Assembly: GCA_036398215.1 (NCBI GenBank) | Contig: DASWHK010000003.1 | Location: forward strand, 1-6,004 | DNA from: DASWHK01 sp036398215 | GTDB taxonomy: Bacteria > Acidobacteriota > UBA890 | Direction of reading: 5' to 3' | DNA: 6,004 bases | Shown: in pieces, positions 5,854 to 6,004 of the stretch | How the letters are laid out: each line of letters begins with the position of its first letter | Numbering within the stretch: the stretch's first letter is position 1 | Made by a program: the position numbers and the translations under genes | Notes under the pieces: model-generated | The model's database searches: none | Seen by the model: only the letters and a program-made list of their open reading frames with translations | Told to the model about the DNA's origin: nothing

Positions 5854-6004
5854 ATGACCACCGAGCTGCAGCTTTACAACTCCTGGAGCCGCCGGCTCGA
5901 GCCGTTGGAACCGCTCGAGGCCGGCAAGCTGCGGATCTACGCCTGCGGGCCGACGGTCTACGACTACGCCCACATCGGCAACTTCCGCTTCAACGTCTGG
6001 GTCG
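5854..6004 (+). CDS. cysS: Cysteinyl-tRNA synthetase, N-terminal part; 3' end beyond the window
   Basis: Only the first 50 residues are visible of an enzyme usually about 460-500 long. It charges tRNA-Cys with cysteine using ATP. The N-terminus has the expected [18 protein letters not shown] lead-in. Then comes [19 protein letters not shown], which holds the first zinc ligand (Cys31) and the class I HIGH motif in the common HIGN variant (40-43). The ATG at 5854 matches the family N-terminus; the preceding bases (GCGACCGCAG) offer only a weak ribosome site. It follows the small unknown gene by 67 bp on the same strand and is probably co-transcribed with it. Confidence 0.95.
   Translation, partial: MTTELQLYNSWSRRLEPLEPLEAGKLRIYACGPTVYDYAHIGNFRFNVWV

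Noticed and set aside
4406..5861. Long minus-strand open frames (448 and 345 codons) opposite ribF and the small gene.
   Set aside because: They are Arg/Pro/Ala-rich shadows with no recognisable domain, opposite a complete ribF and the N-terminus of cysS.

Overview
The window is a 6 kb, very GC-rich stretch of bacterial chromosome, with strong G/C preference at third codon positions throughout. ribF and cysS are ordinary bacterial housekeeping genes, so the host is a bacterium. The gene set and base composition would suit a high-GC lineage of the old Deltaproteobacteria (Myxococcota, Desulfobacterota or Binatota-like). That placement is inference; no rRNA or other marker is present to settle it.

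The left half (1-3448, minus strand) reads as one operon, in transcription order: a TetR-family regulator, a 350-residue HMG-CoA synthase of archaeal type, a thiolase of the archaeal/SCP-x-like class, and a zinc-ribbon plus OB-fold (DUF35) protein cut by the left window edge. In archaea, acetoacetyl-CoA thiolase, HMG-CoA synthase and a DUF35 protein form one complex. The thiolase condenses two acetyl-CoA, the product passes to HMG-CoA synthase, and the DUF35 protein bridges the two enzymes. Finding all three in the same order in a bacterial operon under its own TetR regulator is the most notable feature here. Whether HMG-CoA feeds isoprenoid synthesis or acyl-CoA catabolism cannot be decided from the window.

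The 232-bp divergent region (3449-3680) carries a clear 18-bp dyad (3501-3518) abutting a candidate minus-strand promoter. This is the expected arrangement for autorepression by the TetR protein.

The right half (3681-6004, plus strand) holds a PhnP-like metallo-beta-lactamase-fold hydrolase, ribF (overlapping its stop by one base), a 108-residue unrecognised small protein, and the start of cysS, cut by the right edge. The RibF kinase half looks standard, but a conserved motif in its FAD-synthetase half is altered. The small protein has a sequence layout resembling the first half of an RsbW-type anti-sigma/HATPase domain without the catalytic asparagine.

No tRNA, rRNA, CRISPR array, insertion sequence or phage gene was seen. 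No gene-free stretch exceeds 232 bp.
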